Shown here: one piece after another, positions 12,501 through 19,790 of the stretch
Layout of the letters: each line of letters begins with the position of its first letter
Numbering within the stretch: the stretch's first letter is position 1
IMG/VR virus record: IMGVR_UViG_3300025112_000150
Span: 1 to 26,941 of that record
Source: a virus
Direction: 5' to 3' (one strand)
DNA length: 26,941 bases
Notes under the pieces: model-generated
Seen by the model: the letters and a program-made list of their open reading frames with translations, nothing else
The model's database searches: none
What the model was told of the DNA's origin: nothing
Program-made: the position numbers and the translations under genes

Positions 12501-13866
12501 TTCCTATCCAATCTGTTGTAGATAATAATTTGTCATTGTGTTTTATATTTTGTGAATAAACTTCTTCTAATTTACCTTTTCTTTCTATAAGCATCCTGTG
12601 ATTAGGCGTAACATTAATATCAACTGATTTTGCTTTGAAGCGATATGTCTCTCCAAACAAATCAGAATTATAATAGTATTCATGGTATTCATCAGGATAT
12701 TGATATTCCATCTGTCCTGTTTCTTCATTATATGTAGCTACAGTTTCTTTTTTATTCAAATCTTTAAATAGCTTCCAACCTTCAGATGTTAATATTTCTG
12801 TACTGTCATCATAGCAGGCACCATGCCATTCGTAATCAAAAGCATGGTGAGTAACTAACGTCAAGTTAGGATCATTTGCAACAGCAGAAAGCTGATTAGA
12901 AACGTCAGATATGTCTTGTGGACCAGCCGGTCTGTCTTTGTCTCCTATTTTTACAACTCTAATAGGAAGAATAAGTCTTTCGGCTACAATCCAGTTAGCT
13001 GTCATTAACTTCGTTTTGTAAGCAAGAATGGTGAACGCCCTTCTAAGCAACGGATTACCATATGCCCCATAAGGACTTGGATTGTGTTTAATATGGCTTA
13101 CAGACCTATTAGAGAGGGGTATAGGAGCACCAGTAGACACTAGCTCGATCAATCTTTTAGGTAAATTGTCATAAATCTGTTTTGGTCTTTTTCTTTGGAC
13201 AATCATTCTTAATTCTTCATCTGGAACTAGGGCGATTACTGGTTCAGATACCAGCGGGTTCATTTGTACTTCAATCCAATCAGGATTAAGTATGACGATT
13301 CTACTTATAGATCCGCCTGAGTGATTGCATGATTCTCCATTCGGAAGTGTGCCGGTTCCACCGCAATGGTGACAAGTTACTTCTACCCAAGGAAAAACGT
13401 CACCAATAAGAAAGTATTCATGACTGATAAGTTTTGCCCAATGATTGATTCTTAATCTTTTGGTTTGACGTTCATAATATTTAAGAACTTTTTTATTCTT
13501 GCATTCAAGTTTAAATCCATTGACTGGGAATGTAGAGTAGAAGTCAACGGCTGCTGCTACTTTGCATTCGTTATCGTAATAGAATCTGACCCATTGATAT
13601 ACTTCTCTTCTTCTGGAAGCAATCTGCCAGTTTTGAGGCGTGTGAAGTGGGCTAAAGAACATAGGTTGCGTCCAAATAACGGATGCTCCTGATCCAGCCA
13701 TTTGTGCGCATTTGGTGACAGGCATGTTAGCTGTAAGGCTACTAGCTAATCCACTTTTGTTTTGATAGTTATTTCCACTCCCAGTGCTATAACCCTTTGT
13801 CGAAGCAACCAAGGCTTTCTTTCCTTGAGTGTCTTTTTTTAATAATGAAAGTTTTGTGATAGGCAT
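9508..13866 (-). CDS. Portal protein with two inteins and a C-terminal DUF559/Vsr-like nuclease domain, 1452 aa
   Basis: The portal forms the dodecameric DNA channel at one head vertex. After removal of both inteins (351-698 and 735-1089) the extein is 749 aa and reads smoothly across both joints. Portal features include a long N-terminal region with SPLHTPQNWQIASRRREVYQ, a DnaJ-like zinc knuckle CHHCGGTGTLPNGESC (165-180), RRAFTILAYKTKLMTANWIV in the wing, and a helical segment EMGSY/SAAQVGVEVMIRRLE beside the second joint. A Gly-Met-Pro tract (1201-1270) links to residues 1300-1400, which look like a DUF559/Vsr-type PD-(D/E)XK nuclease: VIDF (D1339), GIEADG (E1350, D1352), H1357, then QRDQKLSNVGWRILRF. 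The RBS GGAGG is strong. The downstream 143-aa gene overlaps by ATGA. Portal identity is supported by motifs and by gene order with terL and the capsid gene. Confidence 0.85.
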   Translation of the reverse strand: MPITKLSLLKKDTQGKKALVASTKGYSTGSGNNYQNKSGLASSLTANMPVTKCAQMAGSGASVIWTQPMFFSPLHTPQNWQIASRRREVYQWVRFYYDNECKVAAAVDFYSTFPVNGFKLECKNKKVLKYYERQTKRLRINHWAKLISHEYFLIGDVFPWVEVTCHHCGGTGTLPNGESCNHSGGSISRIVILNPDWIEVQMNPLVSEPVIALVPDEELRMIVQRKRPKQIYDNLPKRLIELVSTGAPIPLSNRSVSHIKHNPSPYGAYGNPLLRRAFTILAYKTKLMTANWIVAERLILPIRVVKIGDKDRPAGPQDISDVSNQLSAVANDPNLTLVTHHAFDYEWHGACYDDSTEILTSEGWKLFKDLNKKETVATYNEETGQMEYQYPDEYHEYYYNSDLFGETYRFKAKSVDINVTPNHRMLIERKGKLEEVYSQNIKHNDKLLSTTDWIGSTPDELPYADSPLNHLSLEEYLEFVGYYITEGGSKEETNKGLKKEKQIQACTISQSKTNAAFNSIESSVATAYPSYSTYSDKRRNGCELFTINSVKIARYLSKEFGSHSWNKKIPKWILDLPKNKLQIIYKAMMDGDGGSRTDMQTHRHRYTTISKQLADNWSEICLKIGYWPTISTEDNSKKNPNQKLIYRIYCSERRKNVKFNLRKQHILREEYDGQVYCVKVPNSWVFIRKNGKVAICGNTGKIHNINNELDYIGKELLDGFMLNQALLNGEMGSYCHSEDTLTLTDSGFKKYDEITNEDKIGCYNPDTKALEYHNYSQKHVFDYEGDLVHFNTDKIDILVTPNHRMYVQPREKDGFRFIEAKDVKRRAKLIGCVENFDGNYQESVKVGEQEYSIYDFCELAGFYVSEGYAKKDRGKVKSFAISQTKKGNAYSQVSDLYNRCFEKYHKTEKDFITYNEDLANYFKDNFGGSSTTKRIPSWVKNLSKECLEVILKSAILGDGTHMFSNDGRKNGHYKYLTSSKQLTQDIEEIAFKCGYTTSVAMRTVKQIQENKSKKYFNKTGHEYITKHDQYILTLSKGFKGKYPTLETKREDKNGKEITKKSYSGKVYCFTVPHGLFVTKRNDKITIQGNSAAQVGVEVMIRRLESWRAQLAEWIEQHIFLPIAMMQGFIDEEESKEIGETVYLHPTIKWNDLQLRDTSSQKQMLVQLHDKQLISSQTLLEEFDLDYDQEIERLREEAVQVGPGGQMGGGGMPGGMGMGGGGMPGGMDMGGGMPGGMDMGGGMPGGMPGGDMGGGMPMGGGAPGMGAAAGGMEPPLKVEKRGKGNGPQEQEPQPQPMLKLTKLEGRMYKMLMNLGLPPELKTFAQYKVPVAGEQQPYVIDFAIPNIGMGIEADGSIWHDQADSKAHDIQRDQKLSNVGWRILRFNEEAIEERIDAVRDVVIKNIKDSIKQRKSAEDGEMIKIANEISEGDPAKLIYKKVELDDNLGYMYLIGT
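10131..10210 (-). repeat. 30-bp tandem repeat coding for GMPGGMDMGG units
   Basis: Two identical 30-bp units (10131-10160, 10161-10190) and a 20-bp partial third copy lie in frame in the portal gene. Diverged copies continue on both sides from about 10041 to 10270. They encode the Gly-Met-Pro linker between the portal core and the nuclease domain. Slippage would change linker length in 10-residue steps without breaking the frame. Confidence 0.9.
10600..11664 (-). mobile_element. Intein 2 in the portal (355 aa, LAGLIDADG type)
   Basis: It begins with Cys735 (CHSEDTLTLT) and ends with Asn1089 in ITIQGN, followed by Ser1090. Block B is VTPNHRM, identical to intein 1, and block F is VYCFTVPHGLFV. 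The LAGLIDADG motifs are LAGFYVSEGY (E866) and LKSAILGDGT (D958). It again has Gly-Asn instead of His-Asn at the C-terminus. Only 36 extein residues separate it from intein 1. Confidence 0.9.
11773..12816 (-). mobile_element. Intein 1 in the portal (348 aa, LAGLIDADG type)
   Basis: It begins with Cys351 (CYDDSTEILT) and ends with Asn698 in VAICGN, followed by Thr699 as the +1 nucleophile. Block B is VTPNHRM (about 419-425) and block F is VYCVKVPNSWVF. The homing endonuclease core has LEFVGYYITEGG (E476) and IYKAMMDGDGG (D590/D592), so both acidic LAGLIDADG positions are present. The penultimate residue is Gly, not the usual His. Confidence 0.9.
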
Positions 13867-13883
13867 AAGTCCTCCAAAATGAC

Positions 13884-14294
13884 TTAACCATCAATGGCTA
13901 AGTCTGTACAAGATTTTTCTACTTCTTTATCGTCGTAATTCTTGCCATCACTATACATAACTTCGTCTTTACACATTTTGAATTCATCAGACTTATAGTC
14001 ACCAAGTCTTTCTTTCTTCTTTTTTTTCTTTTTTGACTTATCTTCTTCGTCATCAGTTCCAGCCTGTTTAGTGTTTGCAGCACGAGCAATAGGAGTATTT
14101 TTCCGTATGAATATACCTTCATTGCTATAAGGGTTAGGTTGTTTTCCTTTAGGATCTGGTTGATGGATATTAAATCCATTAGTCTCTACATTTGTCGAGT
14201 CGGCTCCGCAATTTTTACATCCTGCTGAATCACCAAGTTCAGAGCCACAGATCATGCAAGTTCTTTTTGGTTTACATGGTTTTGGACCTTCCAT
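13884..14294 (-). CDS. Zinc-ribbon protein, 136 aa; probably the frameshifted tail of the upstream gene
   Basis: A compact double zinc knuckle lies at the N-terminus (C13, C16, C26, C29: CMICG...GCKNCG). It is followed by a polar region, a run of eight Lys (about 88-95) and an acidic Cys-containing tail. The ATG at 14294 has only a weak, distant RBS. The frame stays open for 17 further codons upstream (to 14345), right into a run of ten A's at the end of the 402-aa gene. Those codons read LTEAQLKEPRRAPGQSY, which resembles the KQLK(D/E)xR motif of another protein here. A -1 shift on that run would fuse the two products into about 555 aa. The portal gene begins 17 bases downstream. Function unknown. 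Confidence 0.7.
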   Translation of the reverse strand: MEGPKPCKPKRTCMICGSELGDSAGCKNCGADSTNVETNGFNIHQPDPKGKQPNPYSNEGIFIRKNTPIARAANTKQAGTDDEEDKSKKKKKKKERLGDYKSDEFKMCKDEVMYSDGKNYDDKEVEKSCTDLAIDG

Positions 14295-14341
14295 ATAAGA
14301 TTGTCCAGGTGCTCTTCTAGGTTCTTTGAGTTGAGCTTCAG

Positions 14342-15550
14342 TTAGCTTTTTTTTTTAGCTGAAGCTTCTTTAGTCCAGTTATAAGGTTTTCCTGACGATG
14401 CAGGTTCATAGCCTCTATCGTTTTCTGCTCTCATAGCTTCTAATCGGGCTTCTGTACTTCTTTCTTTTGCGATATAAGGTTTACGCAGTTGACCAGGTTT
14501 CAGTTGTAAGTTATTCTCTTCAGGAATCCACTTGTCAACTTCAAAGCGTTTTTGAATATATCCGCCAGTCCAATTGCCATCTTTATCTTTATATGGACGA
14601 CTATATTTGTCCATGATATTGCCACGCCAAATGGTTTCCCAATCGATATTCCAAATATCGTCAACAACTAATCCAAAACCCTTATTTCTTTCAACTATGT
14701 GATAGTCAGAAATAGGTTGTCTTAGGAATGGATCAATTCTGGTTTCGCTTGGACCGTACATAAACATGTTGTCAACAGCACCTTTATGTTGTGCTGTTTT
14801 AGTTAGGTTGTATGCTTTTTTAGCATTTTGCTGAGCTAGTTTTTTAATTTGACCGTCCATCTCTTTAACGAAAGCTGAAACTTCTTTGTAATCAGCATCT
14901 ATAATGCCTTCTGCTGGGTCTGCTTCGAGAATTTTATTTTCGTCAGGAAGTATCTCAAAAATGCTATTTGCAATGTCCAGTTTGTCTTCCGGGTCATTTG
15001 TTCCTTCATAATAATCTTTTAAAGAGATTTTAATAGCTTTAGCATAAGTTTTAGGGACTTTTCCCCCAATGATGGATGCTGCTGTGTATCTATCTGCTTG
15101 CTGGTCTAACCAGTTTTTAAATTCTGCGTGATCTCTCCATTTGTCTTCTCCTTCATCTCCCATAAGTTGATCTTCAAATGGATCTTGTATGTAATCAAGA
15201 TCTGGAGCAAATTCGCCGCCCTGATCAGGCATCCCATCCTCATCTGGATCTGGTCTGTATTGAGCTTTTTTAAGGTTGAAAGTTTTTGTTTTTGCTATCA
15301 TTTCTATATTTGTTCCTTGTTCTATGGCTAAATCTCTTTGAGCGTTTGCGTGGTCTTCAACCTGATTCATAACTTCACTCCCTTTATCGGCTAAAAAACC
15401 TAACTCTTCTGCCCAAGCAATCATTTGTTCTGGTGTCCAATTTGCGAAGTCATCTGGCAATGTCTGCCCTGTTTCTTGAGCCTGTTGTGTAAGATCCGTA
15501 AAAAGATCTAGTTGTGGATCGCTAAACTGTGCTTGTTTATTCTTTCTCAT
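14342..15550 (-). CDS. Unrecognised acidic protein, 402 aa
   Basis: The protein is soluble, without membrane segments. Residues 1-80 are Gln/Glu-rich and helical (WTPEQMIAWAEELGFLADKG). A segment reading KTKTFNLKKAQYR (about 86-98) resembles the N-termini of other proteins in the window. An acidic linker (99-140) follows, then a helical middle (YAKAIKISLKDYYEG, FVKEMDGQIKKLAQQ) and a C-terminal third with ISDYHIVERNKGFGLVVDDIWNIDWETIWRG... and QLRKPYIAKERSTEARLEAMR. No known family could be named. It overlaps the 210-aa gene by 14 bases at the start and ends on the A10 run, which may direct part of the ribosomes into the zinc-ribbon frame. Location among head genes suggests a virion protein. 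Confidence 0.75.
   Translation of the reverse strand: MRKNKQAQFSDPQLDLFTDLTQQAQETGQTLPDDFANWTPEQMIAWAEELGFLADKGSEVMNQVEDHANAQRDLAIEQGTNIEMIAKTKTFNLKKAQYRPDPDEDGMPDQGGEFAPDLDYIQDPFEDQLMGDEGEDKWRDHAEFKNWLDQQADRYTAASIIGGKVPKTYAKAIKISLKDYYEGTNDPEDKLDIANSIFEILPDENKILEADPAEGIIDADYKEVSAFVKEMDGQIKKLAQQNAKKAYNLTKTAQHKGAVDNMFMYGPSETRIDPFLRQPISDYHIVERNKGFGLVVDDIWNIDWETIWRGNIMDKYSRPYKDKDGNWTGGYIQKRFEVDKWIPEENNLQLKPGQLRKPYIAKERSTEARLEAMRAENDRGYEPASSGKPYNWTKEASAKKKS
14347..14356 (-). promoter_or_regulatory. A10 slippery run, candidate -1 frameshift site
   Basis: Ten A's on the minus strand cover three Lys codons and the first base of the last Ser codon of the 402-aa gene, two codons before its TAA. The zero frame contains A-AAA-AAA, a classic -1 slippery heptamer. 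The -1 frame opens here and runs into the zinc-ribbon protein. I did not find a clear stimulatory hairpin. A homopolymer indel in the assembly is the main alternative. Confidence 0.5.
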
Positions 15551-16169
15551 TATCTGTCATATTGTCAAACATTTTGTTAAACTGATCGCTTGTCTTTGTC
15601 GCCGGTTTAATATCTTTCCATGAATCATCTTTAACAACTTCTTTTGTAAGTTGTTCGCCAGCAGTTTTCTCAGGAATTCTCTCAAATTCAGCACTATCAA
15701 AAATGCTAATATTGTTCTGAGGCATACTATATTTGCTACCACTATATTCTCCAGAATTAGCAACGCTATCAGCTTTTCTCATATCTGTGTCTTGCAACGC
15801 TTGAGCCATATTGTCAAGTCTTTCTTCTTTGATAGCGTTTCTATTGGATTTTAACTGAAGATTTTCTTCTTTGATCTTTTCGCCATTATCTTGTTTCGCG
15901 GCTAAAGATTCAATAATTTTAGAATCCCAAATACTATTGGATGTTTGTGAACCGATCTGTTTAGATGGTCCACCAAAATCGGAAACGCTTCCTCTTCCTG
16001 CTGACAAGATAGAACCAGCCCTATTATCTATCGCGGAACTGTTATCTGCCTTTTGAGCGGGTTTAAGGGGAGCTTCATTGCTTTCAGTAGCTGCTTCTGC
16101 TGCTTTGGCTTCTATCGTTTTATCTAGAAAGCTAATTAATCCCGATTTATTGTGTCTTTGTAATGTCAT
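15537..16169 (-). CDS. Unrecognised polar protein, 210 aa
   Basis: The protein is low in hydrophobic residues, rich in Ser, Asn, Lys, Glu and Asp, and probably mostly disordered with short helices (SGLISFLDKTIEAKAAEAA; KIIESLAAKQ). There are no Cys clusters and no membrane segment. The start is set by GGAGAAGGAG just before the ATG, and the gene is joined to its upstream neighbour by TAATG. It overlaps the next gene by 14 bases. No function can be assigned. Confidence 0.7.
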   Translation of the reverse strand: MTLQRHNKSGLISFLDKTIEAKAAEAATESNEAPLKPAQKADNSSAIDNRAGSILSAGRGSVSDFGGPSKQIGSQTSNSIWDSKIIESLAAKQDNGEKIKEENLQLKSNRNAIKEERLDNMAQALQDTDMRKADSVANSGEYSGSKYSMPQNNISIFDSAEFERIPEKTAGEQLTKEVVKDDSWKDIKPATKTSDQFNKMFDNMTDNEKE

Positions 16170-16822
16170 TATTCTCCTTCTCCTGTTATTTGTCGTCTTA
16201 AATCGGGATTTCTCTCTAAAATCACCCGATATAAATCGTCAGCATATTTTATAGATTGAACTGATGATGCTTTTTTCTTTCCTTTACGATCTTTTGATGG
16301 ACCGTAAACATCATCCAGATCATCACCTAGTTGAACATCGTCTTCCTCTTCTTTTTTCTGTGACGAAAAGCTAATATTAATTTTTTTGTCTTTTCTTTCA
16401 GCTTCGCTAAAAGTTAATCCAAAATCATTTTGAATATCATTGACTATTTGATTAAAATCATTGTCTGAGATTCTTTTTCTTGTCCCATAATATCTATCTG
16501 GGATAACTACATCTATTTCTCTTATTCCACCCGAAAATATCTTTTCGTTGACAAATTCTTTTTCAAACTCTTCAAGCCTTCTTGGAGGATAGCCAAATCT
16601 TTCAAGAGTTTTAAAAATGTACTCTGTTAAATCTGGTTCGCCATCTTCTGTTGGCTGTTCTTGTGGAATCTGTTCAGTCTGTGGTTGTAGATCATCTCCC
16701 TCAGATCCCAAATTGTTAGGGATCTCGGTTTCAGTCTCAAAATTGCCGAAAGAATTACCGTCACTCATCATATTAGTCTGAGCGACCATACGCTTTCTCT
16801 TCCCGCTGGGAACAAAACTCAT
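16169..16822 (-). CDS. Unrecognised protein, 217 aa, with a central folded domain
   Basis: The N-terminal 60 residues are polar and Gln/Glu/Pro-rich. Residues 65-150 look folded: YIFKTLERFGYPPRRLEEFE, then IREIDVVIPDRYYGTRKRIS and NDFNQIVNDIQNDFGLTF. The tail is charged (DDVQLGDDLDDVYGP, KDRKGKKKASS) and ends in a basic helix. It has an AGGAG RBS and a TAATG junction with the next gene. The fold is not recognised. Operon position suggests a head or connector accessory protein. Confidence 0.7.
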   Translation of the reverse strand: MSFVPSGKRKRMVAQTNMMSDGNSFGNFETETEIPNNLGSEGDDLQPQTEQIPQEQPTEDGEPDLTEYIFKTLERFGYPPRRLEEFEKEFVNEKIFSGGIREIDVVIPDRYYGTRKRISDNDFNQIVNDIQNDFGLTFSEAERKDKKINISFSSQKKEEEDDVQLGDDLDDVYGPSKDRKGKKKASSVQSIKYADDLYRVILERNPDLRRQITGEGE

Positions 16823-16845
16823 AGTAAACTCCTATTAATGATTGA

Positions 16846-17478
16846 TTATTTTTCGGCGAGAAGAGCTTCTACGAACTCAGGTGGATAGTACTGAGAGTAG
16901 TATGTCTGCAAGAAGCTTCTTGTTTTGCTATTAAGTTTTGCAACTTTAACAAACTCAGTCTTCGTATCAGCTTCAGTCTTCTTATTCTTACCAGTCAAAT
17001 CGCCAGCCTTTTCAGACTCGCCTTTTTGGTGAAGAGGTTCTACGTCAAGCTGACCAGAAGATTCGCCTTTTTTGTCTTCGTTCTTACCAGAAGCTTCTTT
17101 AACGTCATCGTCATCTTTCTTGTCGTCATCATCTTTCTTTCCATCGTCATCATCGCTGGATTCGCCTTTGCATTTGCCTTTGCAGATAAAGTTAGGCTTA
17201 CCGCATTCGCACATGCCTTTTTCGCCAGCTTCTTTGGTGATTTCTTCAGCTTCTGCTGAGCAGTCTTTCTTCTCGTCTAAAACTTTAGGCTCATTAACGA
17301 GCTTACCTTCAGCTTCAGGCTGTCCGCTAGAATCAGCTTCATCTTTCTCTTCTTTCGAAGCTTGCTTTGTCATCATCCCATTCTGGGAAGCGACTTTTTG
17401 AATGATTTCATCAAAAGTTTTGCCTTTACCAAGACTGATGGTGTTCGAACATAGTTTGATCTCAAGATCCTTACTCAT
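16846..17478 (-). CDS. Cys-knuckle and Asp/Lys-rich protein, 210 aa
   Basis: The N-terminus has MSKDLEIKLCSNTISLG. A Cys cluster lies at C90, C92, C99 and C103 (MCECGKPNFICKGKCKG), suitable for one metal ion. A strictly charged tract of DDDD/KK blocks follows (about 109-126). The C-terminus has VAKLNSKTRSFLQTYYSQYYPPEFVEAL, a probable folded helix pair. The RBS AAGGAG is strong. The 102-base AT-rich gap before it (17479-17580) has a small inverted repeat, TTCCA/TGGAA, but no promoter I would defend. Function unknown. Confidence 0.7.
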   Translation of the reverse strand: MSKDLEIKLCSNTISLGKGKTFDEIIQKVASQNGMMTKQASKEEKDEADSSGQPEAEGKLVNEPKVLDEKKDCSAEAEEITKEAGEKGMCECGKPNFICKGKCKGESSDDDDGKKDDDDKKDDDDVKEASGKNEDKKGESSGQLDVEPLHQKGESEKAGDLTGKNKKTEADTKTEFVKVAKLNSKTRSFLQTYYSQYYPPEFVEALLAEK

Positions 17479-17580
17479 TTTTATCTCCTTAACATTTAAA
17501 TCCTTCCAATACTGGAAAAATTAGATTAATTTTGTTATTCCTTTTATTTTCGTGCTTTAAAAATAAATTCCTTTATTTTA

Positions 17581-19173
17581 TTATTTTACTAGACGGAAAT
17601 ACGACTTTGCTGCAACCTCTCCAATCGATGAGGTAAAATTTCCTGATCCCTGTTGTGCTCCAATAGATGAAGTATGTTGATCTGTCCATGCTGTCTGTGC
17701 TGGTGCTGCTGATGCCATTCCATCGCTATTTTGTTCAAATAGATCTTTTAATATCGTAGTAATACTTCCTTTTATTTGTGACTGTGCTCCTGTTGGGCTA
17801 GGTACGGCTTTTATATAGTCTGTAAGCAGAGGGAGAATAGGCTGAAACGCATTTACTAAAGCCTTATGAACAGTTACATTGTTTAACTTCTGTCCCTCTT
17901 GTTGTGGTTGTTGATCCGCTTGCGGTTGAGCGTCTAAAAACTGCTTGACAGCACTTGGAAACGCTTGCCTCAGGTTTTCAGCAATCTGATTAAAATTTTG
18001 AGCAGATTTTCTAATAGTAAAGCGAGATCCGGCAGCTTTATTATTTCGCAAAACAGCAGTTAATTGAGCTTGATCTTGGGGATTTAGTGCCAATAAAGCC
18101 CTAGTCACTTCTTCTTCGTTTTTTCCCTGTATTGCTCCAAGTAAAGCTTGTATAGGAGTCATTTGTTCTTGTCCTTCTGTCTGCTGTTGTACTTCTGCTT
18201 GCTGTTCTGTTTGTTGGACCTTTTGTAATATTGTGTTTAAAGTTGTAATACCTTGAATAGCAGTGTTATTAAGAGAGTTAGGATCAGTCGATATTTCTAG
18301 TTGGGTAATAATCGGTCTAACTTTATTTTCAAAATCTCTTTGTATTAACTTGACTCCTCTTGAAGAAAAAGGACTAAACTGTCTTGCATTATTTTCATAT
18401 ATTTGTAAATAATTGCGTCCATCTTCATACTGAGTACGAAGAAGTTGTTTACTTTGATTATTAAGAAGTTTTCCTTTGTTGTTTTTTATTTTTTCTAAAT
18501 GAGACATTAAAATTTTAATTTTATCTACAAAAGCAGATACCATTCTTTGATAATCATCGCCCTTACCTTTCATTGCGTTCCATGCATCGCCCCAAAACCC
18601 GGCCTCTTTGATTATTTCCTGAGCCTCTAGTGCTAATGATTTCGCTTCTTTTTTGAATCCCTTTTGACCCATATCTTCAGCGAACTGTAACATTGAGTTA
18701 GCTAGTTTTATTTGGTCTTTTACGTATTCGGCTTTTCTTTGTTCTATTGTGTCGTAAACAGCTACAGTAGGGAACATTCCGTTTTCTACTTTTTCAGCTA
18801 CAATCTTTTTAAAATAATCTTGTTCAGCTTTTATTACTTTTTGGTCAGCTTTACTAAATTTCATTTGTTTTTCATCTTGAGCGTATTTTTCCCATCCACT
18901 TGTAGGATTGTTAATAGATTCTACATACTCATTTTGACATTCTTGCCAAACGACTTGTGATGCCTTTTTAGGAGTTTCTGCTCTTTTCTGTCTGTAACAG
19001 TTGCTCCAGCATCTTTCGTTACGAATCCAGTAACCTTGTACGCCAACATATTGAGCAGTTTTAATCTGCACTAAAGCGTCAGCGAATTTGTCTATTTGAG
19101 ATGCCAATTTAATTCTTTTTTGGCTATCTAGTGAACTTGCAATTTTTGTAAGGTTTTGAACTATTTTTTCCAT
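17581..19173 (-). CDS. Large helical, Gln-rich probable virion protein, 530 aa
   Basis: The start reads LTKIASSLDSQKRIKLASQID, an amphipathic helix. A striking conserved-looking block follows at 48-83: YWIRNERCWSNCYRQ with C55 and C59, then WQECQNEY with C79. The middle is long alpha-helical (FSKADQKVIKAEQDYFKKIV; LQFAEDMGQKGFKKEAKSLA). Residues 310-345 and 410-425 are Gln-rich and look flexible. The C-terminus repeats TSSIG twice. It joins the WYL-like gene by TAATG, with AAGGA before the ATG. Size, helicity and position suggest an internal head, neck or ejected protein. No homologue could be named with confidence. Confidence 0.75.
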   Translation of the reverse strand: MEKIVQNLTKIASSLDSQKRIKLASQIDKFADALVQIKTAQYVGVQGYWIRNERCWSNCYRQKRAETPKKASQVVWQECQNEYVESINNPTSGWEKYAQDEKQMKFSKADQKVIKAEQDYFKKIVAEKVENGMFPTVAVYDTIEQRKAEYVKDQIKLANSMLQFAEDMGQKGFKKEAKSLALEAQEIIKEAGFWGDAWNAMKGKGDDYQRMVSAFVDKIKILMSHLEKIKNNKGKLLNNQSKQLLRTQYEDGRNYLQIYENNARQFSPFSSRGVKLIQRDFENKVRPIITQLEISTDPNSLNNTAIQGITTLNTILQKVQQTEQQAEVQQQTEGQEQMTPIQALLGAIQGKNEEEVTRALLALNPQDQAQLTAVLRNNKAAGSRFTIRKSAQNFNQIAENLRQAFPSAVKQFLDAQPQADQQPQQEGQKLNNVTVHKALVNAFQPILPLLTDYIKAVPSPTGAQSQIKGSITTILKDLFEQNSDGMASAAPAQTAWTDQHTSSIGAQQGSGNFTSSIGEVAAKSYFRLVK

Positions 19174-19766
19174 TATAATGTCCTTTTAAAAGGCTGAATG
19201 TTTCGCCTACGTTGTCTTCTCATGTAGTTTCTTCTCTCTGTAGAGAAGTTAAACTTAGGCTCAAACGTTTGACCAGTAAATATATAGTTAGATATATTCG
19301 ATCCTATGAAGCTTCTAACATCACCAATTTGTTCATCAAATGTAACAAAAATTCTTCTATGCGTTGTTCGTGCATAAAAGTCTCCGTGAGGTTCTACATC
19401 TCTTGTAATAGCTCGTCCTGATTTACAGGTATATTCTATTCTTATTACTTCTTTATTATGCTTAGCCCATCTTAGCGCTTGAAAAACAGACGGAAAAGCA
19501 GGATACTCTTGAATTTTTTCTTCATCTATTTCAGGCAGTTCAGCTTCTGATGCTTCCTCTTCTTCCATCTTTCCCATCGCTTCTTCTGGGGTGAGAATCG
19601 GAAGATCGCCTTCTACCATATCATCTTCTACCATATCATCTTCTGGCATCTCTATATCAAAAGTTTGTGCGTCATACATATCGAGAGGTTCATCTGGGCT
19701 ATCTGGGTCATATAACATTTGTGCCTCAATTTTCTTCAAATAGTTTTGTGTTGCTATTACTCTCAT
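19173..19766 (-). CDS. WYL-domain-like protein with acidic N-terminus, 197 aa
   Basis: Residues 94-171 follow the WYL pattern: FQALRWAKHNKEVIRIEYTC, then G-x-x-x-T-R-D-V-E-P-H, an aromatic/Thr strand, and DVRSFIGSNISNYIFTGQTFEP. WYL domains have an Sm/SH3-like fold, bind nucleotides or nucleic acid ends, and usually sit on transcriptional regulators. Here there is no helix-turn-helix. Instead the N-terminal half is very acidic with a DDMVEDDMVEGD duplication, and the C-terminus is Arg-rich (YMRRQRRRNIQPFKR). The ATG at 19766 lacks a well-placed RBS; an ATG at 19718 has GAGG five bases upstream, so translation may begin there. It is coupled to the 530-aa gene by TAATG. The domain call is moderate; the role is unknown. 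Confidence 0.6.
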   Translation of the reverse strand: MRVIATQNYLKKIEAQMLYDPDSPDEPLDMYDAQTFDIEMPEDDMVEDDMVEGDLPILTPEEAMGKMEEEEASEAELPEIDEEKIQEYPAFPSVFQALRWAKHNKEVIRIEYTCKSGRAITRDVEPHGDFYARTTHRRIFVTFDEQIGDVRSFIGSNISNYIFTGQTFEPKFNFSTERRNYMRRQRRRNIQPFKRTL

Positions 19767-19790
19767 TAGATATAAATAACTTTATTTCCT

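Noticed and set aside
17479-17580. AT-rich gap with TTCCA/TGGAA inverted repeat as a promoter or terminator
   Set aside because: The stem is only five base pairs without a U tract, and I see no convincing -35/-10 pair.
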